From the NCBI RefSeq assembly GCF_013283875.1, contig NZ_CP054139.1, positions 4,340,001-4,404,000 on the forward strand: DNA of 64,000 bases, given 5' to 3'. Origin of the DNA: Mucilaginibacter mali. Lineage in GTDB: Bacteria > Bacteroidota > Bacteroidia > Sphingobacteriales > Sphingobacteriaceae. This document shows positions 17,388 through 26,058 of this stretch, in pieces. The stretch's first letter is position 1, and each line of letters starts with the position of its first letter. Position numbers and translations under genes: made by a program. Below the pieces are notes generated by a model that saw only the letters and a list, made by a program, of their open reading frames with translations, had not been told where the DNA came from and searched no databases.

Positions 17388-17891
17388 GACCCCTCCTAAC
17401 CTCCCCGAGGGGGAGGAATTGTTATTTTTTTAAGTTCCCTCTCCTGGGAGGGGTGCGATGGACTGTGCGGTTGCAGGGAGGGGTTTAGCCACGATGCATA
17501 TCGAATAAACCCCTCCCTACACCCTCCCTGTGGGCAAAGTCATTAAGTTAAGCTTTTAAGCCCCACCTAAACGGCGAAGCCCTCATGAAATAATCCTCCC
17601 CAAAGGGGAGGACTTTAAGAATTTTGCGCTTGTGCAGCCTAAGTCTCCCCTACCGGGGGAGATTTAGAGGGGGCTTTATTCGGCTATCATCATTAACTTA
17701 AGGACATTGCCCTATGGGAGGGAATCGCACACGGCTCCCGCTTTTAATTAATAAAGGGCACAGTTGCCGGATACTCCAACCTCTGTGCCCTCTGTGAAAA
17801 ATCTTTGTGTCCTCTGTGGTTAAATTATTTTATTGATTTCACCGATTTTAGGATAGATTACACCGATTACATCTTTATGGTTAATCTAAAC
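17388..17891. repeat. Repeat-filled intergenic region
   Basis: No gene is seen. The region contains several GC-rich palindromic units of the CCTCCCC/GGGGAGG type (17390-17620), a copy of the AGTCTCCCC...GGGGGAGATTTAGAGGGGGC element (17639-17678), and a single arm of the CACAGAGG family (17777-17822: CTCTGTGCCCTCTGTG, then GTGTCCTCTGTGGTTAA). Confidence 0.75.
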
Positions 17892-18959
17892 TTAAGCCAC
17901 CGGATGGTTCCAGCCAAATGCATCTTCGGCATTGCCGTAACGGATGGCATCCAGCGTTTTCAACACCTTTTGCGAAAACTCGCGGGTTGACGGGTCGCTC
18001 AGCGTGTAGTCAACGCCATCGTAATGGAACGCACCAACAGGAGCAATAGTAGCGGCGGTACCGGCACCAAAAGCATCGGTTAGCTTGCTGGTTTTTGCAC
18101 CCTCAACAATTTCAGCTATGGATACACGACGCTCTTCAACCTCCACACCCCAGTGGCGGGCCAGGGCCAGCACGGTATCGCGGGTAACACCATCAAGGAT
18201 GGTATCGCGGGTTGATGGGGTGATCAGTTTGCCATCCAGCACAAACATTACGTTGGCAGCGCCCATTTCTTCGGCATACAGGTGTTCTTTGGCGTCGGTC
18301 CAGATGATCTGGTCGAAGCCCTCTTCGGCGGCTTTTTTAAACGGCAGCATGCTACCTCCATAGTTACCGGCTGCTTTGGCATAACCAAAACCACCTTCGG
18401 CAGCGCGGGTATAATGTGTTTCGAATTTCACACGCAGTGGCTTGGTGAAATACGGACCAACCGGGCAGGTTAGCACCACAAATTTATATGTTTTTGACGG
18501 GCTTACACCTAAAAACGGATCAGCAGCGAACATCACCGGGCGGATATACAACGAGTGGCCCGGACTTGTCGGGATCCAGTCGCGTTCCATATCAACCAGC
18601 GCATCGATGCTGCTGATGAACATTTCAACAGGCAACTCCGGCATGCAAAGGCGTTCGGCCGATTTGTTAAACCTCGCGCCATTCTTTTCGGGTCGGAAAA
18701 CGGTCACTTTGCCATCGGCATGTTTATAAGCTTTCAGGCCTTCAAAAAAGGCTTGCCCGTAATGCAGCGACGAAATAGCCGGGCTAAGGCCAATTTCGCC
18801 ATAAGGGACGATCTCAAAATTCTTCCATTCGCCATCGGCATAATCGGCCACCAGCATGTGGTCGGTAAAAATGCGGCCGAATGGTAAGTTACTAAAGTCG
18901 GTCTGCGCCAAACGCGAATTTTGCGTTTTGGTTATCTTAATGTCCAGTGTATCGGTCAT
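17892..18959 (-). CDS. ilvE: Branched-chain amino acid aminotransferase
   Basis: A 355-residue fold-type IV PLP aminotransferase of the BCAT2 (eukaryote-like, about 350 residue) subgroup. It interconverts Leu/Ile/Val and their keto acids using glutamate. Landmarks are LHYGQAFFEGLKAY, LYIRPVMFA, the PLP lysine in GGFGYAKAAGNYGG, WTDAKEHLYAEEMGAANV and GAGTAATIAPVG. The length and both substrate-loop motifs are intact. It is monocistronic and separated from acylphosphatase by about 500 bases of repeats. The window holds no other branched-chain genes. Confidence 0.96.
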   Translation of the reverse strand: MTDTLDIKITKTQNSRLAQTDFSNLPFGRIFTDHMLVADYADGEWKNFEIVPYGEIGLSPAISSLHYGQAFFEGLKAYKHADGKVTVFRPEKNGARFNKSAERLCMPELPVEMFISSIDALVDMERDWIPTSPGHSLYIRPVMFAADPFLGVSPSKTYKFVVLTCPVGPYFTKPLRVKFETHYTRAAEGGFGYAKAAGNYGGSMLPFKKAAEEGFDQIIWTDAKEHLYAEEMGAANVMFVLDGKLITPSTRDTILDGVTRDTVLALARHWGVEVEERRVSIAEIVEGAKTSKLTDAFGAGTAATIAPVGAFHYDGVDYTLSDPSTREFSQKVLKTLDAIRYGNAEDAFGWNHPVA

Positions 18960-19367
18960 GGCAGTAGATATATTAATTGGAAATGGCGCAAGGTAGGAAA
19001 TTTGGGGGATAGTTCATAGTTGATGGTTCATAGAACCTTGTAAAAGATGCTTTTGGCACAGGGGGTTAAGGAAAATTTATTGTGGATATTGCATTGGGTT
19101 AACATAGTCCTTGTATTAAAATAACCACATTGCCTATTGTTGTCCTGTTTGTCTTGTTGTGAGGAGACCAGGACAAACAAGACAACAATAGGACAGGCTT
19201 TTTACTTGTCGCCCGGTCAAGCGTCCACGCTTGACTGAAAAATTGAGTGAGCGTCCACGCTCGCGTTTTTAAATTAAGCGTGGACGCTCAATTAGGAATT
19301 GCAGCAAGCGCAGACGCTTGCCGCGGCGTAGTGAAAAGATGTTTGGCTATGATCTATGAACCATCAA
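18960..19367. repeat. Composite inverted-repeat element
   Basis: No gene is seen. The outer arms are near-complements: ATAGTTCATAGTTGATGG (from about 19011) and CCATCAACTATGAAC (19360-19374). Inside are an imperfect pair of about 22 bases (CCTATTGTTGTCC from 19133 and its partner ending 19192) and GCGTCCACGC/GCGTGGACGC units (19213-19290). The right arm extends into the 3' end of the next gene and provides its stop codon. Confidence 0.75.
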
Positions 19368-20321
19368 CTATGAACCACTCAACGCCAGTTCCACCCAGGC
19401 CTTGCCCCATTCCTCCAACTCCTGCGCGCTCCACAATTGCGGGTAAAAAATGCGCTTCTGGAAACGCGGAGGCAGATATTTTTGCCAGTTGGTGCCGCCT
19501 GTGGCCTTAATTTCTTCAGGCTCGCGGTTAAGGTAACGCACAGCCGATTTATAATGCGACAGCGGCCAGTTTACGTTCACGTTCACATCCAGGTGGCGCA
19601 GTTCCTGCTCCAGTTGCGGCGTGGCTTGTCCGGCTGCTTTTAGCTTAGTATACAGGGCACCAAAATTGGTGGTAGCGGTAGCCTGCGCCAACTCCGTGAA
19701 AGTTTTGGTATACTTTTTTTCGAACTGCTTCAGCGTAAGCGTTTTCTTGCCGGTAGAAAGTTCAGTAGCGCCAAATTTCCAGTAGATGTACTCAAACTGC
19801 TCGGCTATGGATGCGGTGTTTAACTCCTCGCGCTTATCCTTAGCTACCAGGTTAATAAAATCGGTAGCATAGATCTCTATCATGCGGTACTGCCCCGATT
19901 GGAAACCGCTGGCCGGTAGCAGCGACATGCGGAACTTCAGGAACTGGTCTTTCTCCATCCCATCCACCATGATCTCGAACGAATGGGTCAAAGCCTCAAA
20001 GTAGCGGTTGATACGTTTCAATCTTGCCGTAAAAAACTCGGCGGCCAAAGGTTGGGCTTCGGCAATTTGTTTGCACTCGTGCAGGGCCAGTTTAAAGTAC
20101 AGTTCGGTGATCTGGTGATACATGATAAATATCTCCTCATCAGGGAACGGCGTTTTTGGGCTTTGCAGGCTCAGCAGCGTATCCAGGTGAATGTAATCCC
20201 AGTAGGTCAGGAAATCGGCATACAGTAAACCATCCAGGTACGATGACATATCCTGGCCCATGGCTTCGTATTTTTCCTGAAGATCGGCTATTCGTTTTTC
20301 TATTTCAGGGTTAATTGGCAT
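19368..20321 (-). CDS. Tryptophan 2,3-dioxygenase-like haem protein
   Basis: A 317-residue all-helical protein of the tryptophan 2,3-dioxygenase superfamily, which opens the indole ring to N-formylkynurenine. TYWDYIHLDTLL and the MYHQITELYFKLALHE segment match the TDO substrate-side motifs, and SHYKSAVRYLNREPEEIKATGGT supplies a candidate proximal haem His followed by the TGG motif. I set the start at MPINPE (20321): the frame continues 58 codons upstream, but those codons run through a dispersed repeat. The final residues SGS and the TAG stop come from another repeat. No other kynurenine-pathway gene is nearby, so the physiological role is uncertain. Confidence 0.85.
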   Translation of the reverse strand: MPINPEIEKRIADLQEKYEAMGQDMSSYLDGLLYADFLTYWDYIHLDTLLSLQSPKTPFPDEEIFIMYHQITELYFKLALHECKQIAEAQPLAAEFFTARLKRINRYFEALTHSFEIMVDGMEKDQFLKFRMSLLPASGFQSGQYRMIEIYATDFINLVAKDKREELNTASIAEQFEYIYWKFGATELSTGKKTLTLKQFEKKYTKTFTELAQATATTNFGALYTKLKAAGQATPQLEQELRHLDVNVNVNWPLSHYKSAVRYLNREPEEIKATGGTNWQKYLPPRFQKRIFYPQLWSAQELEEWGKAWVELALSGS

Positions 20322-20337
20322 GGTGTAAAGGTAGAGA

Positions 20338-20577
20338 ATTTCGGGAAGTCCGAAAGACTGGAAGTCCGAAAGTCGGGAAGTAAGCATGTGAGGTATTGTA
20401 GTTCTGTTCGCCGTTAGACTCACCCGCCCGTTGCTTCGCTCGGGCAGCCTCTCTCCGCTTCGCGGAAAGAGGGAAGAAGTTGTATCGGGAAGCAATATGA
20501 AATATCCTATTTCCCCTCTTTCCGCGCAGCGGAGAGAGGGTGATCAGGTGTAGCCACGACCGGGTGAGTCTATGCGC
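20338..20577. repeat. Two adjacent dispersed repeats
   Basis: 20338-20383 carries GGGAAGTCCGAAAGACTGGAAGTCCG, a member of the family also at 39546, 58099 and 61072. 20415-20572 is an inverted repeat whose ends read TAGACTCACCCG and CGGGTGAGTCTA, with inner arms CCTCTCTCCGCTTCGCGG and CCGCGCAGCGGAGAGAGG. Confidence 0.85.
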
Positions 20578-21771
20578 TCACCCAGCAAAACTAAACTTCC
20601 CCATCAGCACCGCGGGATTCCCGCCAATATGCATCGGCTCGCCAACCAATGCTTCATTGCCCAATAAGGCAAACAGTATCGCTTCCTTAGCATCGGGGTT
20701 AACGCCCAAATAATTAGTATCGCTAATCATAGCCGGAGCCAGTTCGGCAGTCAATCCGTCAACCACAAACTTATTTTTAGCGCCACCGCCGCTTATCAGT
20801 ATGCGTTTAACCGATTGCATCCCATTATCCTGAATAAAACCGGAAATACTTTTTACCGTAAATGCGCTTAATGTAGCTACAATATCCCGCAGAGATAAAC
20901 CGGTAGTATTTGATACTTGCTGCGCCTTCTCTACATAAGCTATACTAAACAATTCCGGTCCGGTTGTTTTTGGTGCAGGCGCTTTAAAATAAGGGTTATC
21001 CAGTAAAGCATCCAGCAGCGCTTCGCTTACTTTACCAGAGAGGGCTATTCGCGAATCCTCGTCATAAGGCATATCAAAATACTTGCGGCAGGCGGCGTCT
21101 ATCAGCGTATTGCCAGGGCCGGTATCGCAACAAATAATTTCGGCACCGTTGCCATTACCGGGCAGCCAGGTAAGGTTGGCAATGCCGCCAATGTTCAATA
21201 AAATACGGTCTTCGCCGGTTTGGCTACCCATGATCACATCGCCGTATAGTGCTAAGGGTGCGCCCTCGCCACCGGCGGCTATATGTTTCTGGCGCATATC
21301 ACTAATGGTGAGGATGCCGGTCTTTACGGCAATATGGTCGCCATCGCCAATTTGCAGGGTGGCGTTAGGATAGGCGGCTTGCCCGTGCAGGCGTTTGGGC
21401 GCATGGTATATGGTTTGCCCGTGGCTGGCTATCATATCAACATCGGCCGGTGATACGCCCCATTGTTTTAAAGCAGCTAATATTAATTCGGCGTGGAAGC
21501 TGCCTACATAGGCGTTCATCAGCGTCAGTTTTTCCAGGCCGATGATTTTTTTGGCGAACAATTGCTGTATCTCTGCTTTAAAATCGGCAGCATAAGGCGT
21601 AGTAGTAAACTCCAGCAGTTCGAACTTTGTAGCCATCCCATGCCCGCTAAAACGACACAGAGCGATATCCAAACCATCAAGCGAGGTACCCGACATAAGG
21701 CCGACCACCAGGCGCTGGGGTTTTTGCGCGATGTTAAACAGGTGTTGCAGGTTACGGTTCAAAACAGCCAT
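20578..21771 (-). CDS. anmK: Anhydro-N-acetylmuramic acid kinase
   Basis: A 397-residue ASKHA-fold kinase that opens and phosphorylates 1,6-anhydroMurNAc to MurNAc-6-phosphate in wall recycling. The diagnostic N-terminal phosphate loop GLMSGTSLDGLDIA is present, as are ASHGQTIYHAP, LQIGDGDHIAVKTG, LNIGGIANLT, DTGPGNTLID and ISGGGAKN. It is slightly longer than the E. coli enzyme (about 369). It is divergent from the nagB-lmbE gene with 123 bases between, which makes a shared amino-sugar recycling function likely. The upstream sequence has TATCTTTA (21779-21786, minus strand), one mismatch from the Bacteroidota -7 box. Confidence 0.96.
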   Translation of the reverse strand: MAVLNRNLQHLFNIAQKPQRLVVGLMSGTSLDGLDIALCRFSGHGMATKFELLEFTTTPYAADFKAEIQQLFAKKIIGLEKLTLMNAYVGSFHAELILAALKQWGVSPADVDMIASHGQTIYHAPKRLHGQAAYPNATLQIGDGDHIAVKTGILTISDMRQKHIAAGGEGAPLALYGDVIMGSQTGEDRILLNIGGIANLTWLPGNGNGAEIICCDTGPGNTLIDAACRKYFDMPYDEDSRIALSGKVSEALLDALLDNPYFKAPAPKTTGPELFSIAYVEKAQQVSNTTGLSLRDIVATLSAFTVKSISGFIQDNGMQSVKRILISGGGAKNKFVVDGLTAELAPAMISDTNYLGVNPDAKEAILFALLGNEALVGEPMHIGGNPAVLMGKFSFAG

Positions 21772-21840
21772 TTTTTTGCTAAAGATACAATGTGGCAGGT
21801 TAAACTATAAAATTAACATGGTGGTTTGATAGCTAACTGA

Positions 21841-21848
21841 TATATTTG
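21841..21848 (+). promoter_or_regulatory. Putative -7 box of nagB-lmbE
   Basis: TATATTTG is an exact match to the Bacteroidota TAnnTTTG -7 element, 46 bases before the start codon. No good TTTG -33 element is seen at the expected distance, so the call is moderate. Confidence 0.5.
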
Positions 21849-21894
21849 CCGCTCCGTCATCTATTTATTACCAAATTCATCAGCCCCAACCCAC

Positions 21895-23823
21895 ATGGCC
21901 AGATTAAATTTATTAGAAGAGACGCGGTACGAGAAATTAGCAGTTACCGTATATCCCGATCAGCAAACCGCATCAAAACAGGTAGCAAAGCGTATTGCCG
22001 ATGTGATCCGCAAAAAACAGGAATCGCACGAGAAAGCCGTATTAGGCCTTGCCACCGGCGTAACCCCAATTGGTGTTTACAACGAACTGGTGCGCATGCA
22101 CAAAGAGGACGGATTAAGTTTTAAGAACGTGATCACCTTTAACCTTGACGAGTACTACCCCATGAAGCCCGACGCGGCCCAAAGCTACGTTACCTTTATG
22201 TACGAGAATTTATTCAGCCATATCGATATCGAAAAGCAGAACGTCCACATTCCCGATGGTACTTTAGCTATTGATGACGTGGCCGCCTGGTGTTTGGAAT
22301 ATGAAAAGCAGATAGAAGCTTTAGGGGGATTAGACCTGCAGATACTGGGTATCGGCCGTACCGGCCACATCGGTTTTAACGAACCTGGCTCGGCGCCCAA
22401 CTCGGGTACAAGGCTGGTTACTTTAGATGACCTGACCCGCCTGGATGCCGCCCGCGATTTTGGTGGTAAGGCCAACGTGCCTGCCAAAGCCATTACTATG
22501 GGCGTAGGCACCATCTTCCGCGCCCGCGAAATTATCCTGATGGCCTGGAGCAAAAAGAAAGCCCCGATCATTAAAAAAGCCATCGAAGGCGATATCTCGG
22601 GCGATGTACCTGCCACCTACCTGCAATTATCGGATAACGTGGAGTTTGTGCTCGACCAGGATGCCGCCAGCGATCTGACCCGCTTTGATACCCCATGGCT
22701 GGTAAAGGATTGCGTGTGGAATAACACACTGAAGAAGAAGGCGGTGATATGGCTGGCTACCGAGCTAAAAAAACCGGTACTGAAACTAACGGAAGAAGAT
22801 TATAACAGCCATGGGATGGCGCAACTGGCCACCGAACAAGGCCCGGTTTATAACATCAACATTGATATTTTTAACCAGATACAGCATACCATTACCGGCT
22901 GGCCGGGCGGCAAACCCGATTCGGACGATAGCCAGCGCCCCGAGCGCGCCAATCCGGCGAAGAAACGTTCCATCATCTTCTCGCCACACCCGGATGATGA
23001 TGTGATATCGATGGGCGGCACCTTTATCCGTTTGGTTGATCAGGGGCACGATGTGCATGTAGCTTACCAAACATCGGGCAACACAGCCGTTTGGGACGAT
23101 GATGTGCTGCGCTATATGGAATTCGCCATCGATTTTAATACCAGCATTAAGGCCGATCAAAAAGAAACCGACAGGCTGAAGGGCATATACGATGATATGC
23201 GCAAATTCATCGACACCAAACAGCCTAATCAGATCGATACGCCCGAGATACGCGATGTAAAAGGCTTTATCCGTAAAAGCGAAGCCATCAGCGGCGCGCG
23301 CTACGCCGGTTTGCAGGACGATCATATCCACTTTATGGCCCTGCCTTTTTACGAGACCGGCAAAACCAAAAAGAATTCGGTTGGCGAGGAGGATATTAAA
23401 CTGACCATGGATCTGCTGCAGCAGGTAAAGCCCCAGCAAGTATTTGCCGCCGGCGATTTTGCCGATCCGCATGGTACGCACATCGTTTGTTTCAAGATCA
23501 TTTTAGAAGCCCTAACCCGCCTGAAGAAAACCGAAGACTGGGTGAAGGATTGCTGGCTATGGTTGTACCGCGGCGCATGGCACGAATTCCCGACCTACGA
23601 AATTGAGATGGCCGTTCCGCTTTCGCCGCAGGAAGTAGTACGCAAGCGCAACGCGATATTCAAACACCAGTCGCAAAAAGACAGGCCGGTATTCCCGGGC
23701 GATGACGCGCGTGAGTTTTGGGTACGTGCCGAAGACCGAAACCGCGAAACCGCCAAACGCTACGATGACCTTGGCCTTGCCGAGTATGAAGCGATGGAGG
23801 CTTTTGTGAGGTATCATTATTAG
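21895..23823 (+). CDS. nagB: Glucosamine-6-phosphate deaminase fused to a PIG-L/LmbE deacetylase domain
   Basis: A 642-residue two-domain protein. Residues about 1-290 are NagB: GLATGVTPIGVYNEL, FNLDEYY (Asp85) and LGIGRTGHIGFNEPG (His158, Glu163), which converts GlcN-6-P to fructose-6-P and ammonia. Residues about 355-640 are LmbE/PIG-L-like: SPHPDDD (365-368 HPDD) and FADPHGTH, the zinc-binding motifs of N-acetylglucosamine deacetylases. The fusion could deacetylate and then deaminate an amino sugar on one chain (inference). The arrangement is common in Bacteroidota. It sits divergent from anmK, fitting recycling of peptidoglycan or chitin sugars. Confidence 0.94.
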   Translation: MARLNLLEETRYEKLAVTVYPDQQTASKQVAKRIADVIRKKQESHEKAVLGLATGVTPIGVYNELVRMHKEDGLSFKNVITFNLDEYYPMKPDAAQSYVTFMYENLFSHIDIEKQNVHIPDGTLAIDDVAAWCLEYEKQIEALGGLDLQILGIGRTGHIGFNEPGSAPNSGTRLVTLDDLTRLDAARDFGGKANVPAKAITMGVGTIFRAREIILMAWSKKKAPIIKKAIEGDISGDVPATYLQLSDNVEFVLDQDAASDLTRFDTPWLVKDCVWNNTLKKKAVIWLATELKKPVLKLTEEDYNSHGMAQLATEQGPVYNINIDIFNQIQHTITGWPGGKPDSDDSQRPERANPAKKRSIIFSPHPDDDVISMGGTFIRLVDQGHDVHVAYQTSGNTAVWDDDVLRYMEFAIDFNTSIKADQKETDRLKGIYDDMRKFIDTKQPNQIDTPEIRDVKGFIRKSEAISGARYAGLQDDHIHFMALPFYETGKTKKNSVGEEDIKLTMDLLQQVKPQQVFAAGDFADPHGTHIVCFKIILEALTRLKKTEDWVKDCWLWLYRGAWHEFPTYEIEMAVPLSPQEVVRKRNAIFKHQSQKDRPVFPGDDAREFWVRAEDRNRETAKRYDDLGLAEYEAMEAFVRYHY

Positions 23824-23840
23824 AACTTAGCATAACCGCA

Positions 23841-23985
23841 TAGACTCACCCCGACGGTGCTACGCTGGTCGGCCCTCTCTTCGCTGCGCGGAAAGAGGGC
23901 AAGAGCAGTATCGGATAAACCCATTCCCTCTTTTTCCAAAGGAAAGAGAGGGTAGTCGGGCGAAGCAACGACCGGGTGAGTTTAA
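23841..23985. repeat. ACTCACCC...GGGTGAGT inverted repeat
   Basis: Ends TAGACTCACCCCGAC and GACCGGGTGAGTTTA. Internal arms CCCTCTCTTCGCTGCGCGG / AAAGGAAAGAGAGGG. It is the same family as 20415, 31222 and 60903. Its end supplies a spurious GTG and upstream codons in frame with pnuC. Confidence 0.85.
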
Positions 23986-24017
23986 TGGGCGCGCACATCT
24001 TAAAGTATAACATAACA

Positions 24018-24677
24018 ATGAACCTGCATCCCTGGATACAGCTTTTTACCGAGCAGATACAACAAACCACTTTTTGGGAATGGGCCGCAGTGATATTAAG
24101 TGTAGCCGAAGTGCTGCTGGCCAAAAAAAATAATATCCTGCTTTATCCCACCGGTATTGCAAGTACGTTGCTGGGTATTTATGTGCTGCTGATAGCCGGT
24201 TTGTATGCCGAATCGGCGTTGAATGGATACTACCTGGTGATGAGCATTTACGGTTGGTACCATTGGGTTAAGAAGCGCGATGAGCCACCGGTAAAGGTAA
24301 GCTGGTGCACCCGGCGCGAATGGGTGATCACCCTGCTCATCAGTTTTGCAGGCTGGGCGATCTTATACGTGTTGCTGAAAAACTTCACCACATCCAACGT
24401 CCCCCTTTGGGACTCGTGGGTATCGTCAACCGCCTGGGCGGGCATGTGGCTGCTGGCCCGTCGTAAAATAGAGAACTGGCTATTACTCAATTTATCAAAC
24501 CTGTTTGCTATCCCGCTGTTGTTCTATAAAAAATTGCCCTTGTTTGGGCTGCTCACAATTTTCCTGTTTATCATCGCCATTGCCGGTTTTTACGAGTGGT
24601 GGCAGATCTGGAAAAAAGATAAGGCTGATAGAGAAGCCTCCCCCCTCGGGGGAGATTTAGAGGGGGTGAACCAATGA
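24018..24677 (+). CDS. pnuC: PnuC-family vitamin transporter
   Basis: A 219-residue inner-membrane protein with about seven membrane helices and the YGWYHWVKKRDE motif characteristic of PnuC/PnuT transporters. PnuC moves nicotinamide riboside; relatives (PnuT) carry thiamine in Bacteroidota. I chose ATG 24018 (MNLHPWIQLF) because the 14 codons upstream belong to a repeat. The last 15 or so residues (DREASPLGGDLEGVNQ) are encoded by a copy of the CTCCCCC...GGGGGAGATTTAGAGGGGG repeat, so the natural C-terminus was probably replaced. It overlaps the next gene's ATG by 4 bases. Without a riboswitch upstream, nicotinamide riboside is the default guess, thiamine the alternative. Confidence 0.88.
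   Translation: MNLHPWIQLFTEQIQQTTFWEWAAVILSVAEVLLAKKNNILLYPTGIASTLLGIYVLLIAGLYAESALNGYYLVMSIYGWYHWVKKRDEPPVKVSWCTRREWVITLLISFAGWAILYVLLKNFTTSNVPLWDSWVSSTAWAGMWLLARRKIENWLLLNLSNLFAIPLLFYKKLPLFGLLTIFLFIIAIAGFYEWWQIWKKDKADREASPLGGDLEGVNQ
24635..24672. repeat. GGGGGAGATTTAGAGGGGG repeat inside the pnuC 3' end
   Basis: CTCCCCCCTCGGGGGAGATTTAGAGGGGG matches intergenic copies at 10286-10322 and 17639-17678. Here it lies in the reading frame of pnuC and ends within a few bases of the next gene's start. Confidence 0.88.
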
Positions 24678-25759
24678 ACGCTCCGCACCCGTCTACCTTT
24701 ATTAATGCTAACGATGTAACCATGATCCGCGATAACGCCGCGGCTGCCGAAACTTTAGGTCATTTACACCCGGCACAACTGGAACTGGTTTATCGCCTGC
24801 AATGGTTTAAACTGTTGGTACCCGGAGCGTATGGCGGCCTGGAGCTCTCTCTGCCTAATTTAGTGCGCCTGCAGGAAGCCATCAGTTGGGCCGATGGCAG
24901 CGTAGGCTGGGTAATGACGCTTTGTTGTGGCGCGGGATGGTTCGGGGGCTTTATGCAGCCCAAGACCGCTAAAACTATTTTTGGCGATCCGCAGGTTTGC
25001 CTGGCCGGCAGCGGCGCGGTAACCGGCGATGCCGAACTGACCGAAAGCGGATATCATCTAACCGGCACATGGAACTACGCCAGCGGCGCCGATCATGCCA
25101 CTTATTTTACCGCCAACTGCGCTATCAAAAAAAATGGCGAAGCTGTAATTGGCGATGATGGCCAGCCATTGGTACTGCCCTTTGTTATCCCCAAAAAAGA
25201 TGTAGCCCTGTTACCTACCTGGAAATATGTAGGGATGGTAGCTACCGGCAGTCATTCGTTCCGGATAGATCAGGCTTTGCTGCCTGCCGATAACAGCTTC
25301 CGCATCGACCCTGCCCATGCAATGGTAGATGGCGCTTTATATCAATATCCCTTCCTGCAACTGGCCGAGGCTACGCTGGCGGTGAACCTATCGGGCATGG
25401 CTATTCATTTTACCGATCTGTGCCGCGATATTTTTGATAAGAAAGTTAAGCAGCCTAAAATAACACCAGCCCATGCGGCGCAGATGAATACCGAACTGGC
25501 ATCGGGAGTAGCCGGTCTGCAATCGGCCCGTGAAGAATTATTCAGCGCCGTTGATGCATCGTGGGAACAACCCGGCGAAGCCCAGCTAAAAGCAGTAAGC
25601 AAAACCAGCCGGGCTTTAGCTATCCTATCGCGCAAGGTGGTTGATAACCTGTTTATTTATTGCGGATTGATGGCCGCTGCCCCCGATACCGAAATTAACC
25701 GCGTTTGGCGCGATATCCATACGGCGGGGCAACATGCTTTGCTGACGTTTGCGGAGTAG
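24674..25759 (+). CDS. Acyl-CoA dehydrogenase-like flavoprotein (HsaA/DszC-type)
   Basis: A 361-residue protein with the acyl-CoA dehydrogenase fold: an N-terminal helical domain (LLVPGAYGGLELSLPN), a middle beta domain (SGYHLTGTWNYASGADHATYF) and a C-terminal helical domain. The TGxWxYASG pattern and the general length match the flavin-dependent monooxygenase/dehydrogenase subgroup (DszC, HsaA, HpaB-related) rather than true acyl-CoA dehydrogenases. These use reduced FMN or FAD supplied by a reductase. No reductase is adjacent. It overlaps pnuC by ATGA, so translation may be coupled, although this link was made by a repeat. The substrate is unknown. Confidence 0.8.
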   Translation: MNAPHPSTFINANDVTMIRDNAAAAETLGHLHPAQLELVYRLQWFKLLVPGAYGGLELSLPNLVRLQEAISWADGSVGWVMTLCCGAGWFGGFMQPKTAKTIFGDPQVCLAGSGAVTGDAELTESGYHLTGTWNYASGADHATYFTANCAIKKNGEAVIGDDGQPLVLPFVIPKKDVALLPTWKYVGMVATGSHSFRIDQALLPADNSFRIDPAHAMVDGALYQYPFLQLAEATLAVNLSGMAIHFTDLCRDIFDKKVKQPKITPAHAAQMNTELASGVAGLQSAREELFSAVDASWEQPGEAQLKAVSKTSRALAILSRKVVDNLFIYCGLMAAAPDTEINRVWRDIHTAGQHALLTFAE

Positions 25760-25765
25760 AAACTT

Positions 25766-25916
25766 TAACCACAGAGAGCACAGAGGTTTGCACAGAGAAC
25801 ACAGAGATTTTCTAACTGTATATAATCATTTTTAAGGCTTTGTTTAATAGGAAAATAGTTTGAACAAGCAAGGCTCCGTGTCCTCTGTGCAAACCTCTGT
25901 GCTCTCTGTGGTTAAT
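25766..25916. repeat. CACAGAGG-type inverted repeat pair
   Basis: Left arm 25766-25812 (TTAACCACAGAGAGCACAGAGG, then TTTGCACAGAGAACACAGAG) and right arm 25874-25916 (GTGTCCTCTGTGCAAACC, then TCTGTGCTCTCTGTGGTTAA) are near-perfect complements around a 60-base AT-rich centre. The same family is at 17777, 37847 and 40614-40749. Confidence 0.9.
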
Positions 25917-26058
25917 ACATTCATTACTCTCCCTCCATTACCACATATCACTAAATTGATAATACAATTGAATAAACCGCTACTCAGCATAATCGCTTTA
26001 TCCCATTTTTTCATTTGTTTTGAATTTAGTTTACATCCCTACAGATCAAAATAATCAA

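Noticed and set aside
19133..19322. Possible CRISPR-like array in the GCGTCCACGC repeats
   Set aside because: The units are inverted rather than direct, irregularly spaced and too few, with no cas genes; they fit palindromic repeats.
22786..23481. 231-codon frame opposite nagB-lmbE
   Set aside because: It is antisense to the LmbE half of a full-length gene and has no motif or start context.
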